NCBI GenBank assembly: GCA_017550205.1
Contig: JAFZPS010000037.1
Coordinates: forward strand, 1-20,106
Length of the DNA: 20,106 nucleotides
Reading direction: 5' to 3'
Origin: Bacilli bacterium
Lineage (GTDB): Bacteria > Bacillota_I > Bacilli_A > RF39 > UBA660
The notes under the pieces: generated by a model
Databases searched by the model: none
Seen by the model: the letters and a program-made list of their open reading frames with translations, nothing else
What the model was told of the DNA's origin: nothing
Translations under genes and position numbers: made by a program
Part shown: positions 6,781 through 14,900 of the stretch, one piece after another
Layout of the letters: every line of letters begins with the position of its first letter
How positions within the stretch are numbered: position 1 is the stretch's first letter

Positions 6781-7914
6781 CTAAAATAAATTACTTTCAT
6801 ATTTCCAAGCAATAATTCTAAGTACTGCTTTATTTATTGTATATTCACTTATTATTCCTTCTTTATAGGAATTTAATACTTCGTTATACATAGTTTCAAA
6901 ATCACTAGTTATTATCATATCATTACCTGAATTAATAGCTAATGTTGCAGCATTACCATCAGATACATAACTTTTAACTGCATCCATTGCTAAGTCATCT
7001 GTCATAATAATACCAGTAAAATTTAAATTATTTCTTAATTCATAAATAACCTTTCCAGAAAGTGATGCAGGATATTCTGAATCTATAGAATTAATTACAT
7101 TATGTGATACTAATACACAAGGTACTTTAGCTTCTATACCTGTTTTAAATGGTAGATAATCATTTTCTGTTATTTCTTTATAATCTCTATTATCTATAGC
7201 TATTCCTGTATGAGTATCTTCATTATTTCCATATCCTGGGAAATGTTTTAAACATGAATTAATTTTATTTTCTTTAGAATACTCTACCATTTTCTTTATT
7301 AATTCACTTGTTTCAGTAGCATTTCTTCCAAAAGTACGATTATAAATATAATCTTCTTCATCTGTTGATACATCGGCTACAGGAGCTAAATTAAGATTAA
7401 GTCCTATTTCTTTTAAAAGTTCTGCTTTTTCTTTTTCTGTTGATTTTAATAGTTCTTCTCCACCTTCATCATAATATGCTTTAGGAGATTTAAACTTTTC
7501 TTCTCTAAAATTATTAAATCTACTGATTCTAGTTACATATCCACCTTCTTCATCTACTCCTAGAATTAACGGATATTTATTTATACTTTGAGCAGTATCA
7601 AGTTCTTTTTTTATTGATTCTTTTGTATGATTTTCAAAATCTTTAGCAAATAATATATATCCTCCTGGAGGAGTATCTTTATATTTATTTGGATATGTTT
7701 TATCATATCTAACTAAGAATATTTGAGCTATCTTTTCTTCTATAGTCATATCTGTGACTAATTTAGATGCTTTCTTATAAGAATCCTTAAAAATAGATTC
7801 TTCTATTTCATAATCTTCTATATATGTTTTCTTTTCTTTCTTTTCTTCTTTAGTACATCCTGTAATAGTTATAACTAATAGTAAAGAAAGTATTGTAATT
7901 AATAATTTTTTCAT
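6781..7914 (-). CDS. nagZ: GH3 beta-N-acetylhexosaminidase, NagZ-like lipoprotein
   Basis: Exported glycoside hydrolase family 3 enzyme, 377 residues, likely cutting GlcNAc from muropeptide fragments in cell-wall turnover. The N-terminus is a lipoprotein signal: MKKLLI, a hydrophobic stretch, then ITGC with Cys20 as lipidation site, followed by a Lys/Glu-rich linker. The single barrel carries the NagZ signatures: GVDEEGGYVTRI (119-130), KHFPGYG (223-229), the Asp-x-His pair Asp233/His235 in NNEDTHTG, and IIMTDDLAMDAV with the nucleophile at Asp306/Asp307. The usual H-G-D-T around the catalytic loop reads Y-G-N-N, a modest divergence. No C-terminal second domain is present. SD AGGTGA overlaps the TAG of the preceding pseudouridine synthase gene, implying translational coupling. 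Substrate specificity is inferred from family. Confidence 0.88.
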   Translation of the reverse strand: MKKLLITILSLLLVITITGCTKEEKKEKKTYIEDYEIEESIFKDSYKKASKLVTDMTIEEKIAQIFLVRYDKTYPNKYKDTPPGGYILFAKDFENHTKESIKKELDTAQSINKYPLILGVDEEGGYVTRISRFNNFREEKFKSPKAYYDEGGEELLKSTEKEKAELLKEIGLNLNLAPVADVSTDEEDYIYNRTFGRNATETSELIKKMVEYSKENKINSCLKHFPGYGNNEDTHTGIAIDNRDYKEITENDYLPFKTGIEAKVPCVLVSHNVINSIDSEYPASLSGKVIYELRNNLNFTGIIMTDDLAMDAVKSYVSDGNAATLAINSGNDMIITSDFETMYNEVLNSYKEGIISEYTINKAVLRIIAWKYESNLF

Positions 7915-7922
7915 TAGCTCAC

Positions 7923-8771
7923 CTATTTATTCATTATTCTTTTAAATTCATTTGGAGTTGGTATTTCAAATAAAATATCTTTTTTAAGTTCTGGATAATA
8001 CATTTTTAATCTATTAGCGTGTAGATATAGTCTATTTTCATTATCCTTTTCTCCATATTTTTTATCCCCTACTATAGGATTTTTTAAAGTAGAAAAAGCT
8101 ACTCTTATTTGATTCTTTCTACCTGTTTCTATGTTTATACTTACCATAGAATAATTATCTGTTTCTTTAATAACTTTATAATTAGTAATAGCTTCTTTTG
8201 CGTCTACATCTTTAGAAACATAAACTAAATTAGTTTTATTTTCTTTTAATCTTTGAATAATTCTATCTTCTTTATTTTTTAATTTACCATGTACTACAGC
8301 TACATATTCTCTTAATGATACATATTCATTCCAGTTTTCTTGAAGTTTATTTTTAGTTTTTTCATCTTTAGCTAAGACTACTATTCCACTTGTATCTTTA
8401 TCTAGTCTATGAACTATAAATACTTTAGCATATTTATCTTTACTTACTAAGTATTCTCTTACTATGTGGAAAAGTGTTTTTTCTTTTTCTTTTTCTGTAG
8501 CAATAGAAAGTAATCCACTTGGTTTATTTACAACAATAATATGATTATCTTCAAAAATTATATCGAATGGTAACTCACTCTTACTCTTATTATTTGTATC
8601 TATAACTATATTCATACCTGGTACTACTTTATAGTCAAATTGTGTAACTTTACTGTTGTTTACATATATTGAACCATGAGTTAGATATTGCTTTACACGT
8701 TTTTTAGGCATATCTAAATTCTCATATAAATAGTTTAATAATTGGCCTTCTTTATTTACAATGATTTTCAT
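7923..8771 (-). CDS. RluA/RluD-family RNA pseudouridine synthase
   Basis: A 282-residue enzyme that isomerises uridine to pseudouridine, probably in 23S rRNA. An N-terminal S4 RNA-binding domain covers about residues 15-60 (KKRVKQYLTHGSIYVNN). The catalytic domain contains IIVVNKPSGLLS (78-89), HRLDKDTSG (121-129, catalytic Asp124) and GRKNQIRVAF, a variant of the usual GRTHQIRVH. SD AGGAAG precedes ATG 8771 after a short leader. It is the first gene of the rluA-nagZ-prpC transcript. Which RluA subfamily and which uridine it modifies cannot be told from sequence alone; RluD-like is the default for S4-containing Bacillota members. Confidence 0.93.
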   Translation of the reverse strand: MKIIVNKEGQLLNYLYENLDMPKKRVKQYLTHGSIYVNNSKVTQFDYKVVPGMNIVIDTNNKSKSELPFDIIFEDNHIIVVNKPSGLLSIATEKEKEKTLFHIVREYLVSKDKYAKVFIVHRLDKDTSGIVVLAKDEKTKNKLQENWNEYVSLREYVAVVHGKLKNKEDRIIQRLKENKTNLVYVSKDVDAKEAITNYKVIKETDNYSMVSINIETGRKNQIRVAFSTLKNPIVGDKKYGEKDNENRLYLHANRLKMYYPELKKDILFEIPTPNEFKRIMNK

Positions 8772-8791
8772 ATTGACACTTCCTATACATG

Positions 8792-8821
8792 ATTATACAA
8801 CATATTCTTTTTTTTTGACAA
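8792..8821 (-). promoter_or_regulatory. Promoter of the pseudouridine synthase-nagZ-prpC operon
   Basis: On the minus strand TTGTCA (8816-8821) and a perfect TATAAT (8792-8797) are 18 nt apart. The -35 begins in the U-tract of the preceding terminator. Transcription would start about 14 nt before the start codon of the first gene. Confidence 0.8.
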
Positions 8822-8850
8822 AAAAACTTAAGATATTTTACATCTTAAGT
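8820..8850 (-). terminator. Intrinsic terminator ending the pgi-PAP2-HAD-small gene operon
   Basis: A 9-bp perfect hairpin ACTTAAGAT / ATCTTAAGT (8842-8850 and 8826-8834) with a 7-nt loop, followed by a run of T on the minus strand. It lies 11 nt beyond the stop codon of the 26-codon gene. Confidence 0.9.
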
Positions 8851-8861
8851 CATTTATATTA

Positions 8862-8942
8862 CTATTTTGACAATTCTTCGGTCATTTTTTCTCTTATTTC
8901 TTTTTCTTTACTTTTTAACATTTCATTAAATTTTTCTTTCAT
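8862..8942 (-). CDS. Small protein of 26 residues, unknown function
   Basis: ATG 8942 is preceded at 7 nt by AAAGGAG, as good a ribosome binding site as any in the window. The frame runs 26 codons (starts MKEKFNEMLKSKEKE, ends MTEELSK) to TAG, and a strong terminator follows 11 nt later. It lies 27 nt downstream of the HAD gene in the same operon. The peptide is about half Lys/Arg and Glu, has no Cys, Trp or hydrophobic stretch, and would form a charged amphipathic helix with Phe, Met, Leu and Ile on one side. It has no membrane signal. Function is unrecognised. A protein-binding helix or chance frame are possible; the SD and terminator argue for a real gene. Confidence 0.6.
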   Translation of the reverse strand: MKEKFNEMLKSKEKEIREKMTEELSK

Positions 8943-8969
8943 AATGAATCTCCTTTATTCTTCTTATAA

Positions 8970-9671
8970 TTATTTTATAATGTTTTTTATTGTTTTTTCA
9001 ACCCCATGTTCATCATTAGATGATGTTTTATTTTTAGCTATTTTTTTTAGTTTAGTGCTAGAATTACTTACTACATAACTATTAGATATATTCTTTACTA
9101 ATTCTATATCACTATCATTTCCAGCTATTACTAGTGTTTCTTTTTTACTTATATTATTAATTTTATTAATTTCATTTACTGCTATAAAAGAATTACATTT
9201 ATTAGAAATTATTTCTAAGTACTTTTTATTATTTCTTTCTAATACTGATAAATTACAGTTAATGTTTTCTATATTTATATTACTAAAATTTTCTATTTCT
9301 ATTTTATATATTTCTTTATTTAATGTTTCATTATAGTTATTCAATATACTATTATCTGTATAGTAATGTATATTATAATTCTTAAAACTATTATATATTT
9401 TTTTAATATCATTCTTAGCTATTTTTTGTTTATATAAGCATCTATTATTTAATACATCATAAACATAACTTCCATTTAAGGATATTATGTAATCAACAAA
9501 TGGAAAATCTTTATTATAATCTAATATTTCTTTATATATTCCATTTGTAGATACGGCAAATAAAACTTTATTATTTCGTATTCTATCTATTTCCAACATA
9601 GTTGATGTTGGAATAGCTTCTTCTGAATTTATTAAAGTATTATAAAAGCTACTTACTACTATCCTTATCAT
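8970..9671 (-). CDS. Cof-type HAD-superfamily protein with decayed catalytic motifs (probable pseudo-phosphatase)
   Basis: A 233-residue protein with the overall pattern of Cof/type IIB HAD phosphatases: FAVSTNG (38-44), ISLNGSYVYD (63-72), KYLEIIS (150-156), VIAGNDSDIELV (181-192) and the ending SSNDEHGVEKTI. The active site is largely lost. Motif I, usually DxDGT, reads S8-F-Y10-N-T. The conserved Lys of motif III aligns with Ser161. Motif IV, usually GDxxND, reads A-G184-N-D-S187-D. Only motif II (Ser41/Thr42) survives. SD AGGGGG precedes ATG 9671, which lies inside the end of the PAP2 gene (23-nt overlap). The frame is intact and the fold kept, so this looks like a non-catalytic, perhaps regulatory or ligand-binding protein. 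The alignment is by eye. Confidence 0.8.
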   Translation of the reverse strand: MIRIVVSSFYNTLINSEEAIPTSTMLEIDRIRNNKVLFAVSTNGIYKEILDYNKDFPFVDYIISLNGSYVYDVLNNRCLYKQKIAKNDIKKIYNSFKNYNIHYYTDNSILNNYNETLNKEIYKIEIENFSNINIENINCNLSVLERNNKKYLEIISNKCNSFIAVNEINKINNISKKETLVIAGNDSDIELVKNISNSYVVSNSSTKLKKIAKNKTSSNDEHGVEKTIKNIIK

Positions 9672-10275
9672 TTATATTCCCCCTAAAATGATCATCTATA
9701 CTACATATTATTAATACTATTATTGGAATAGTTATTGTAAATCCTGCTAAAACATCACTTGGATAATGTACTCCTAAATATACTCTACTTATTCCTATTC
9801 CTAGTATTAACGCTAATAATAGTATTATTAATACTATTTTTAAATACTTATTTTTTATATTTTTATATACTAGATATATTAATAACCCATAAATTGCTAC
9901 ACTAATCATTGAATGACCAGATGGATATGAATAACCCTTTTCTTTTATTAGTCTTAAGTGATCTGGTCTAATTCTTCTTATAATATGTTTTAATGCTTGA
10001 TTAGTTAGTACTGTTGTTCCTACAATTAAAACTAGTTTATATATATTTTCTTTACAAAGAAATATTAGTAGGATAAATACCATAATAATTACTGTTAAAG
10101 TATTACCAAACTTAGTTATTGTTTTAAATATATTATCTAATAGATTATTTCTAAAACTAAATATGTAATTATATACGTCATTATCAAATGATTTGATATT
10201 GTTAGTAATCATTAAAATAGTTATTAATATAAATAATAAGAAGAAGATACTTGCTATGATATATCTCTTTTTCAT
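9649..10275 (-). CDS. PAP2-family membrane phosphatase
   Basis: A 208-residue polytopic membrane protein with about six helices and the full PAP2 acid-phosphatase signature: K-x6-RP (Lys96...Arg103-Pro104 in KHIIRRIRP), PSGH (118-121) and SR-x5-H-x3-D (Ser163-Arg164...His170...Asp174). Likely substrates are undecaprenyl pyrophosphate (BacA-independent lipid-carrier recycling, as in BcrC or PgpB) or phosphatidylglycerophosphate; the sequence does not decide. The start ATG 10275 is preceded by TAGGTGA, whose TAG is the pgi stop codon, so translation is probably coupled. Its 3' end overlaps the HAD gene. A lipid-carrier role would link it to the cell-wall genes nearby. Confidence 0.92.
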   Translation of the reverse strand: MKKRYIIASIFFLLFILITILMITNNIKSFDNDVYNYIFSFRNNLLDNIFKTITKFGNTLTVIIMVFILLIFLCKENIYKLVLIVGTTVLTNQALKHIIRRIRPDHLRLIKEKGYSYPSGHSMISVAIYGLLIYLVYKNIKNKYLKIVLIILLLALILGIGISRVYLGVHYPSDVLAGFTITIPIIVLIICSIDDHFRGNINDKDSSK

Positions 10276-10283
10276 TATTTCAC

Positions 10284-11477
10284 CTACTTATTTAATGATT
10301 CTTTTACTTCTCTTTTATATACTTCTACTCCTGGTTGATTGAATGGATCAACTCCAAATAGTAATCCAGAAAATGCTGCACTCAACATAAAGAAATAAAT
10401 TAATTGTGATAAATTAGATTCATTTAATTCATCTAATTCTATCTCTATACATGGTGTTTCTCCTATGAAATGAGCTCTTGCTACTGAGTCTTCTACAATA
10501 TTATTAATTGTATGTAGATCTTCATTATTATATTTAATAAAGTGGTTAGTTTTATCTATTTTAATAAATGTTTCAAATAGTATTTTATTACCTTCTTGAA
10601 CAAATTGTCCTAAAGAATGTAAGTCTCTTGTATGTACCATAGAAGTTGGATATATTCCTAGTTTATTCTTACCTTCAGTTTCTCCAAATAATTGTTTTAA
10701 CCATTCAGTAAAATAATATAGAGATTCTTCATATACTGAGAAACATTCTATTTGTTTTTTATTATCAAATAATAGTTTTCTTATACACGCATATTCAAAT
10801 GCTTTATCAATAAATCTTTTACCATCATAATATCCATCTACTATATTTTTTAAATTATAATTTAAAGATAATGGTAATAAATGAGCTGGAGTAATAAATG
10901 AATATCTTCCACCAATATTATCAGGTATTTCAAATGATATATATCCTTCTTCATTTACTTCTTTTCTTAAATTACCTTTTTCTTTATCTGTAGTGATAAT
11001 AATTCTTCTTTTGATTTCTTCATTACTATATTTTCTTTTTAATAAATCTTTTAATAAGTTATATGTAATATTAGTTTCCATAGTAGTACCACTTTTACTA
11101 ATAACATTAATACAGAAATTTTTGTTTTTTAGATATTCATATAACTCATCTAAATATTTACTAGATAAAGTAGTTCCTGCATATATAACTTCAAATGAAT
11201 TATCATTAAAGTACTTTTTAAATGCTTGGTGAAAAGAGAAACTTCCTAGATAAGATCCTCCTATTCCTATTACTACTAATGAGTCAAAATTATTCTTTAT
11301 ATAGTTTGCTGTTGAATTTATTCTATTTATAATACTTTCATCTATTTCTTTCATCCATCCAGTCATTTCTAAAGAGTTTAATTTATCTATATATTCATCT
11401 TTCTTATTATATAATTCATTAAATTTAGATTCATCTATATAAGGTTTTACATATGTTTTAAAATCAAATTTAATCAT
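10284..11477 (-). CDS. pgi: Glucose-6-phosphate isomerase
   Basis: Cytoplasmic glycolytic enzyme interconverting glucose 6-phosphate and fructose 6-phosphate. At 397 residues it is shorter than the roughly 450 of most Bacilli. Landmarks: VIGIGGSYLGS (69-79), the phosphate-binding SKSGTTMETN (127-136), GGRYSFITPAHLLPL, the GETEGKNKLGIYP segment and HSLGQFVQEG (catalytic Glu and His region), and near the C-terminus PFNQPGVEVYKREV with the conserved Lys. All sites seem intact. ATG 11477 is preceded by AGGATGGTGA; the gene has its own extended -10 promoter. It heads the pgi-PAP2-HAD-small gene operon. Its product pool feeds UDP-glucose synthesis, relevant to the glucan synthase upstream, though that link is only positional. 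Confidence 0.96.
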   Translation of the reverse strand: MIKFDFKTYVKPYIDESKFNELYNKKDEYIDKLNSLEMTGWMKEIDESIINRINSTANYIKNNFDSLVVIGIGGSYLGSFSFHQAFKKYFNDNSFEVIYAGTTLSSKYLDELYEYLKNKNFCINVISKSGTTMETNITYNLLKDLLKRKYSNEEIKRRIIITTDKEKGNLRKEVNEEGYISFEIPDNIGGRYSFITPAHLLPLSLNYNLKNIVDGYYDGKRFIDKAFEYACIRKLLFDNKKQIECFSVYEESLYYFTEWLKQLFGETEGKNKLGIYPTSMVHTRDLHSLGQFVQEGNKILFETFIKIDKTNHFIKYNNEDLHTINNIVEDSVARAHFIGETPCIEIELDELNESNLSQLIYFFMLSAAFSGLLFGVDPFNQPGVEVYKREVKESLNK

Positions 11478-11497
11478 ATTATCACCATCCTAGAATT

Positions 11498-11506
11498 ATT
11501 ATAACA
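11498..11506 (-). promoter_or_regulatory. Extended -10 promoter of pgi
   Basis: On the minus strand TGT-TATAAT (-10 at 11498-11503) lies directly after the terminator of the previous operon. The -35 position falls in the hairpin and has no good match, so the extended -10 would carry the activity. Confidence 0.65.
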
Positions 11507-11530
11507 TAAAAAAGAAGACTAATCTTCTTT
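11505..11530 (-). terminator. Intrinsic terminator after the glucan synthase operon
   Basis: Hairpin AAAGAAGA-TTAG-TCTTCTTT (arms 11523-11530 and 11511-11518) with T-rich sequence after it and an A-run before it. The TAG stop codon of the DnaQ-like gene lies in its loop and arm. Confidence 0.8.
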
Positions 11531-11989
11531 TTTTTCTCCATTAAATATTATTGCTTCATATAGAATATCAACCAAATGATAAGTTGGTTCTATTTTATAT
11601 TTATCCATTATTCTATCAAATATATCTATACTATATTCCATATCTATATATGGATAAATTGATTCTATTTTATTTTTCATTTCTGATAGATATTTTGGAG
11701 TATACTCATTTTCATATATAAGTATTGGATAATCTTCTGCCCATCTTTTAAACTTTTCAATTATGAAATAAATATTATCTACATAAGTAAACATTTCTTT
11801 ATCATAAGATATTAGTTTTCTAAGGTCAGGGTTTTCTATGAGTTCGTCTTTTACTCTATAATCAAATCTATCTATTAGTTTTATTCCATCTAGTTTTAAA
11901 GCACTTATTTGAGCAATAAATCCTTTATTAGAATCACTATGAGTAGGAATAACTTCTACAATAATATATTTATCTTTATATAAGTTCAT
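11519..11989 (-). CDS. Degenerate DnaQ-like (DEDD exonuclease-fold) small protein
   Basis: A 156-residue protein resembling the DnaQ/RNase T exonuclease fold, with catalytic residues replaced. YIIVEVIPTH (8-17) aligns with the exonuclease I strand, normally hhhDxET, giving Asp to Glu12 and Glu to Ile14. IAQISALKLDG (25-35) and IDRFDYRV (39-46) match the next two strands. PILIYENEYTPKYL (88-101) aligns with the HN..FD motif: His to Glu93, Asn94 kept, Asp lost. Near the end HLVDILYEAI (138-147) recalls the H-x4-D motif but with wrong spacing. It starts 9 nt after the glucan synthase stop with SD AGAGGT, so it is made together with that protein. Nuclease activity is unlikely. The fold call is by eye and moderate. 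Confidence 0.6.
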   Translation of the reverse strand: MNLYKDKYIIVEVIPTHSDSNKGFIAQISALKLDGIKLIDRFDYRVKDELIENPDLRKLISYDKEMFTYVDNIYFIIEKFKRWAEDYPILIYENEYTPKYLSEMKNKIESIYPYIDMEYSIDIFDRIMDKYKIEPTYHLVDILYEAIIFNGEKKED

Positions 11990-11998
11990 ATGTTACCT

Positions 11999-14900
11999 CT
12001 ATTTATGTATATTAATAATAATTTTATGTGACTTTTTATCATTTACTAAAACTACTTCAGAAGATATTATTTCTTTGTCATCTAAGATTACTTTTTCTTT
12101 ATTATTCTTAATAACTTCAATATTATATGTAGTATCTTTATAATGATAAACTGCTTTATATCCATCCCAAGCTATTGGAATATTAGGTTTTATTTCAAGT
12201 TTATTTCCATGTTTTTTAATACCTAGTATTTCTTCTATACCTACTCTATAGAACCATCCTGCAGAACCAGTGTACCATGTCCATCCTCCACGACCAGGGA
12301 AGTTTTCATTTGAGTAGATATCCGCTGCGATTACATATGGTTCTACTTTATACTTATCAACATCTTTTTCTGTCTTAGTTCTATTAACTGGATTTATCAT
12401 TTGGTAGTAACGATATGCTCTATCATAGTATCCTGCTTTTATTAAAGCCATTATATACCATGAAACTGAATGGGTATATTGTCCTCCATTTTCTCTTATA
12501 CCTTTTGGATAATTCATTATATAACCTGGATTATTTAAAGATTTAGAGAATGCTGGAGTTAATAGTTTAATAATCTTATTATTTGAATCTACTAATTCTT
12601 CTTCTACAGAATTTAATATTTTCTCTATTCTATCTTTAGGAGCTACTCCACTTAGGATAGCAAAACTTTGTGATAATAAATCTATCTTACATTCTGTATT
12701 TTCATGTGAACCTAGTGGATCTCCATTATCGAAGAATGCTCTTAAATAATAATCTCCATCCCAAGTCTTTTTATTTAAATTATCTTTTAATTTTTCATTA
12801 AACTCAGTATATTTAGTAAGATTAAATTCTTTATCATACTTCTTCATCATCTTAGTGAATTTATCAATTATTCCATATAAGAAGAAGCCTAACCAAACAC
12901 TTTCACCTTTACCTTTAATACCTACTCTATTCATTCCATCATTCCAGTCTCCTCCACCCATAAGTGGTATTTTATGAGAACCTAATGATTTCATAGATAA
13001 TTCAATTGATTTAAGACAATGTTCTAATAGTGTTTCATATTTACTTGAGTAATTAAATACTATACCTTTTTCATTATCATAATCGCTTAGTTTTTCACCT
13101 TGAATATATGGAACTTGTTCTGAAAGAATATCATAATCTCCTGTTATTTCTAAGTAATGAAGTGTAGCATATACTAACCATAAATAATCATCTTTGTATC
13201 TACTTCTAAGTCCAAAGTGATTCTTTTCGTGCCACCAGTGAAGAACATCTCCTTCTTGGAATTGATGTGCTGCATTTATTAATATTTGATTTTTAGTATA
13301 ATCTGGTTTTACTAAACAAATATTCATAGCATCTTGTAATTGATCACGATAACCAAATGCCCCACTTACTTGATAGTATCCTGCTTTAGCTCCTATTCTA
13401 GATGATATTGTTTGGTATAAGTACCAACCATTAATCATATAATCGAAACTATTATCTGGAGTTTTTACTTGAATAGTACCAAGTGTTTGATTCCAATTTT
13501 CTTTTACTTCTTTTAATTCTTTTTTACAGTTTGTAATATTAGTATATTTCTTAATTAGTTCAATATTTTCATCATCTGATAAACTACATCCTAAGACAAA
13601 TACTATTTCTTTTTCTTCTTCACTATCTAATGTAACATCAAAGTTAATGCTCTTTACTAACATCTTATTACATTCAGCATAAGTAATTTTTTCAGAAGAA
13701 GTCATAAATACATTAACATCACTATAATTAATACTATAAACATTTCTTAATTTTAAGTAATTATCATCACCCATAAATTCAGATAGAATGTGTCTAGTAG
13801 TTTTTTCTTCAAAATTACCAAATGTTGGTTTTATAAAGTATTCAACATTTATAGTAGATGTTTTATTGGTTTTATTTTTTAATTTTAATAAATAGATTTT
13901 TACATTATCAACTTTTGCAACAAATTCTGTAACTGAATGATTTAATTTTTTAGTTTCACTTTCTAGTATACTATAGCCAAATCCATGAGTACATTTTTCT
14001 GGTTCAAATAATTCATTATTAAATTTAAATCCTTCACTAGGATCATTAACTATAGTTTCATTAGTCCAACTAGATATTTTAAATTCTCCTGAATTATATG
14101 CATAAGTATATCCACAACCATTATTAGTAATGATTGTACCAAAAGTTTTATTAGATATAACATTAGACCAAGGCATTGGAGTATTTCTATTATAAATAAC
14201 GTATTCACTACCATTATTCTTAAATCCACCATAGTTATTATCAATTACTAGTTTTTCTTTATTATCCATCTTAATATTCTTTTCTTTTTCATATATCGGA
14301 TAATCACTAACAGTATTTTTAGTTTGTAACTCTTCCACTGCTTCTTTTAAACTAATATGATTTTCAACAACAAATCTAAGTCTTGGAACTACATTAAATA
14401 AGCTTTTATCTTCTCTAGTTAAAGTAGATCCATCAATTACAGTAACATTACCAGGTGTATGATAGAAACTATTTAATGTATAAATTCTATATAATTCTTC
14501 ATCTATTTGTTTTTTAATTAAATCTTTATATCCACCATTTTCATTATTTATAATAACTAGATCTACAAAGATAGATTTAGTTTTATAATACTCAAATGTT
14601 TTTAATATTTCTTTTACAAAGCTTATATCACTAATATCACTTATTTCTACAGTAATGATTGGTCTATCTCCACTAACTCCAAATTTCCATAAACCTGTTT
14701 GAGATAAAGCATTCTTTCTTAAGAAATCCATTCTTTCTTCAGTAACAGATAATTTAGTTGTCTGATATAAGTAATTTAACATGATATTATAAGTTCTCAT
14801 GTTTTCACCTGTAATATTCATATTCTTAGTATCAGATACATTCATTAGTGTAGATATTTCATAAGCTTTTTCAAGATTATAAGTATTATCATAATACTTA

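Noticed and set aside
8761..9078. A 105-codon plus-strand frame across the terminator and 26-codon gene
   Set aside because: It runs over a terminator hairpin and a consensus promoter of the opposite strand, and has no SD; Phe/Ser/Leu-rich composition is what antisense AT-rich DNA gives.
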